The notes beneath the pieces were generated by a model. That model saw nothing but the letters and a program-made list of their open reading frames with translations, ran no database searches and was not told where the DNA came from. Shown in pieces: positions 63,736-64,000 of a DNA stretch of 64,000 nt (positions are counted from its first letter, which is position 1; each line of letters begins with the position of its first letter). The stretch comes from Alentia gelatinosa (taxonomy: Eukaryota > Annelida > Polychaeta > Phyllodocida > Polynoidae): contig OX465583.1 of the NCBI GenBank assembly GCA_950022655.1, forward strand, positions 70,195,152 through 70,259,151, written 5' to 3'. The translations under genes and the position numbers were made by a program.

Positions 63736-64000
63736 ATATATAACGGTAACCATGGTGGTTGTACTATTCATACCTTTAATTAAAAGATAATGATAATTAT
63801 AAGATAAAACCGAAATCTCCACTTTATTCAGGCACCTCTACCATAAGCTTCCTCGGTTGAAATATCCATCCAACAAGAATGGATACGATAAATGCCATTT
63901 CTCTATGAGAATTACATTTACAGGCATCATGAAAGCGAATGCAGCAAAGGTCTGGCGACCTTCCACAAAGCACAGTAAAGGTGTACGCTTAGGCTGGACG

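Overview
The window looks like repeat-rich nuclear DNA of an animal, probably an aquatic invertebrate. Three things point that way: there are no bacterial-style operons; much of the sequence is short, AT-rich foldback or inverted-repeat elements; and there are two tyrosine-recombinase (DIRS/Ngaro-type) retrotransposons plus a degenerate TTAGGG-like array. I recognise no host gene with confidence. The species cannot be named from the sequence; an amphioxus-, echinoderm- or mollusc-like genome is only a guess.

Protein coding is confined to two Ngaro-like retrotransposons. Element 1 (9039-13617, minus strand) is visibly G+C-rich. It has one long open frame joining gag, reverse transcriptase and RNase H, an overlapping intact tyrosine recombinase, and a B1-A2-B2 split-repeat 3' end whose B copies look identical. 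Its 5' end is missing, several polymerase active-site carboxylates are replaced, and it sits between two apparently perfect 733-bp direct repeats. Element 2 (20583-26316, plus strand) keeps the full A1-genes-B1-A2-B2 layout. It has good catalytic residues in RT and RNase H, but two frameshifts and one stop, and the recombinase lysine position is methionine. Two short fragments resemble the C-terminal end of LINE reverse transcriptases (39.4 and 54.7 kb).

The rest is a mosaic of non-autonomous elements. The commonest kind, about 25 copies in at least four sequence families, has one shared plan. A 100-400 bp segment is bounded by an inverted pair such as TTTATCTCACCCC, TTTATCCTACCC, TTCCTATATACC or TATTATATACC. 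A 100-160 bp near-perfect hairpin is joined to one side. Two nested or paralogous empty-site comparisons suggest the whole unit inserts without a target-site duplication. This fits Helentron/Helitron2-type elements with asymmetric terminal inverted repeats, which is an inference. A second kind has true terminal inverted repeats and 3-bp TAA/TTA duplications (Harbinger-like). There is also a Tigger/pogo MITE inside a 93-bp satellite.

By region: 0-8 kb foldback elements, satellite and an LTR-like stretch; 8.3-14.4 kb element 1 and its flanking duplication; 14.4-20.5 kb foldbacks and a 1.1-kb inverted-repeat element; 20.6-26.3 kb element 2; 26-53 kb mosaic of MITEs, a retroposed unit (31.3-32.1 kb) and a TA microsatellite; 53.0-53.7 kb telomere-like array inside inverted repeats; 54-64 kb LINE remnant, MITEs, a segmental duplication and a 72-bp satellite. 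Coordinates of repeat ends are read by eye and may be off by several bases.
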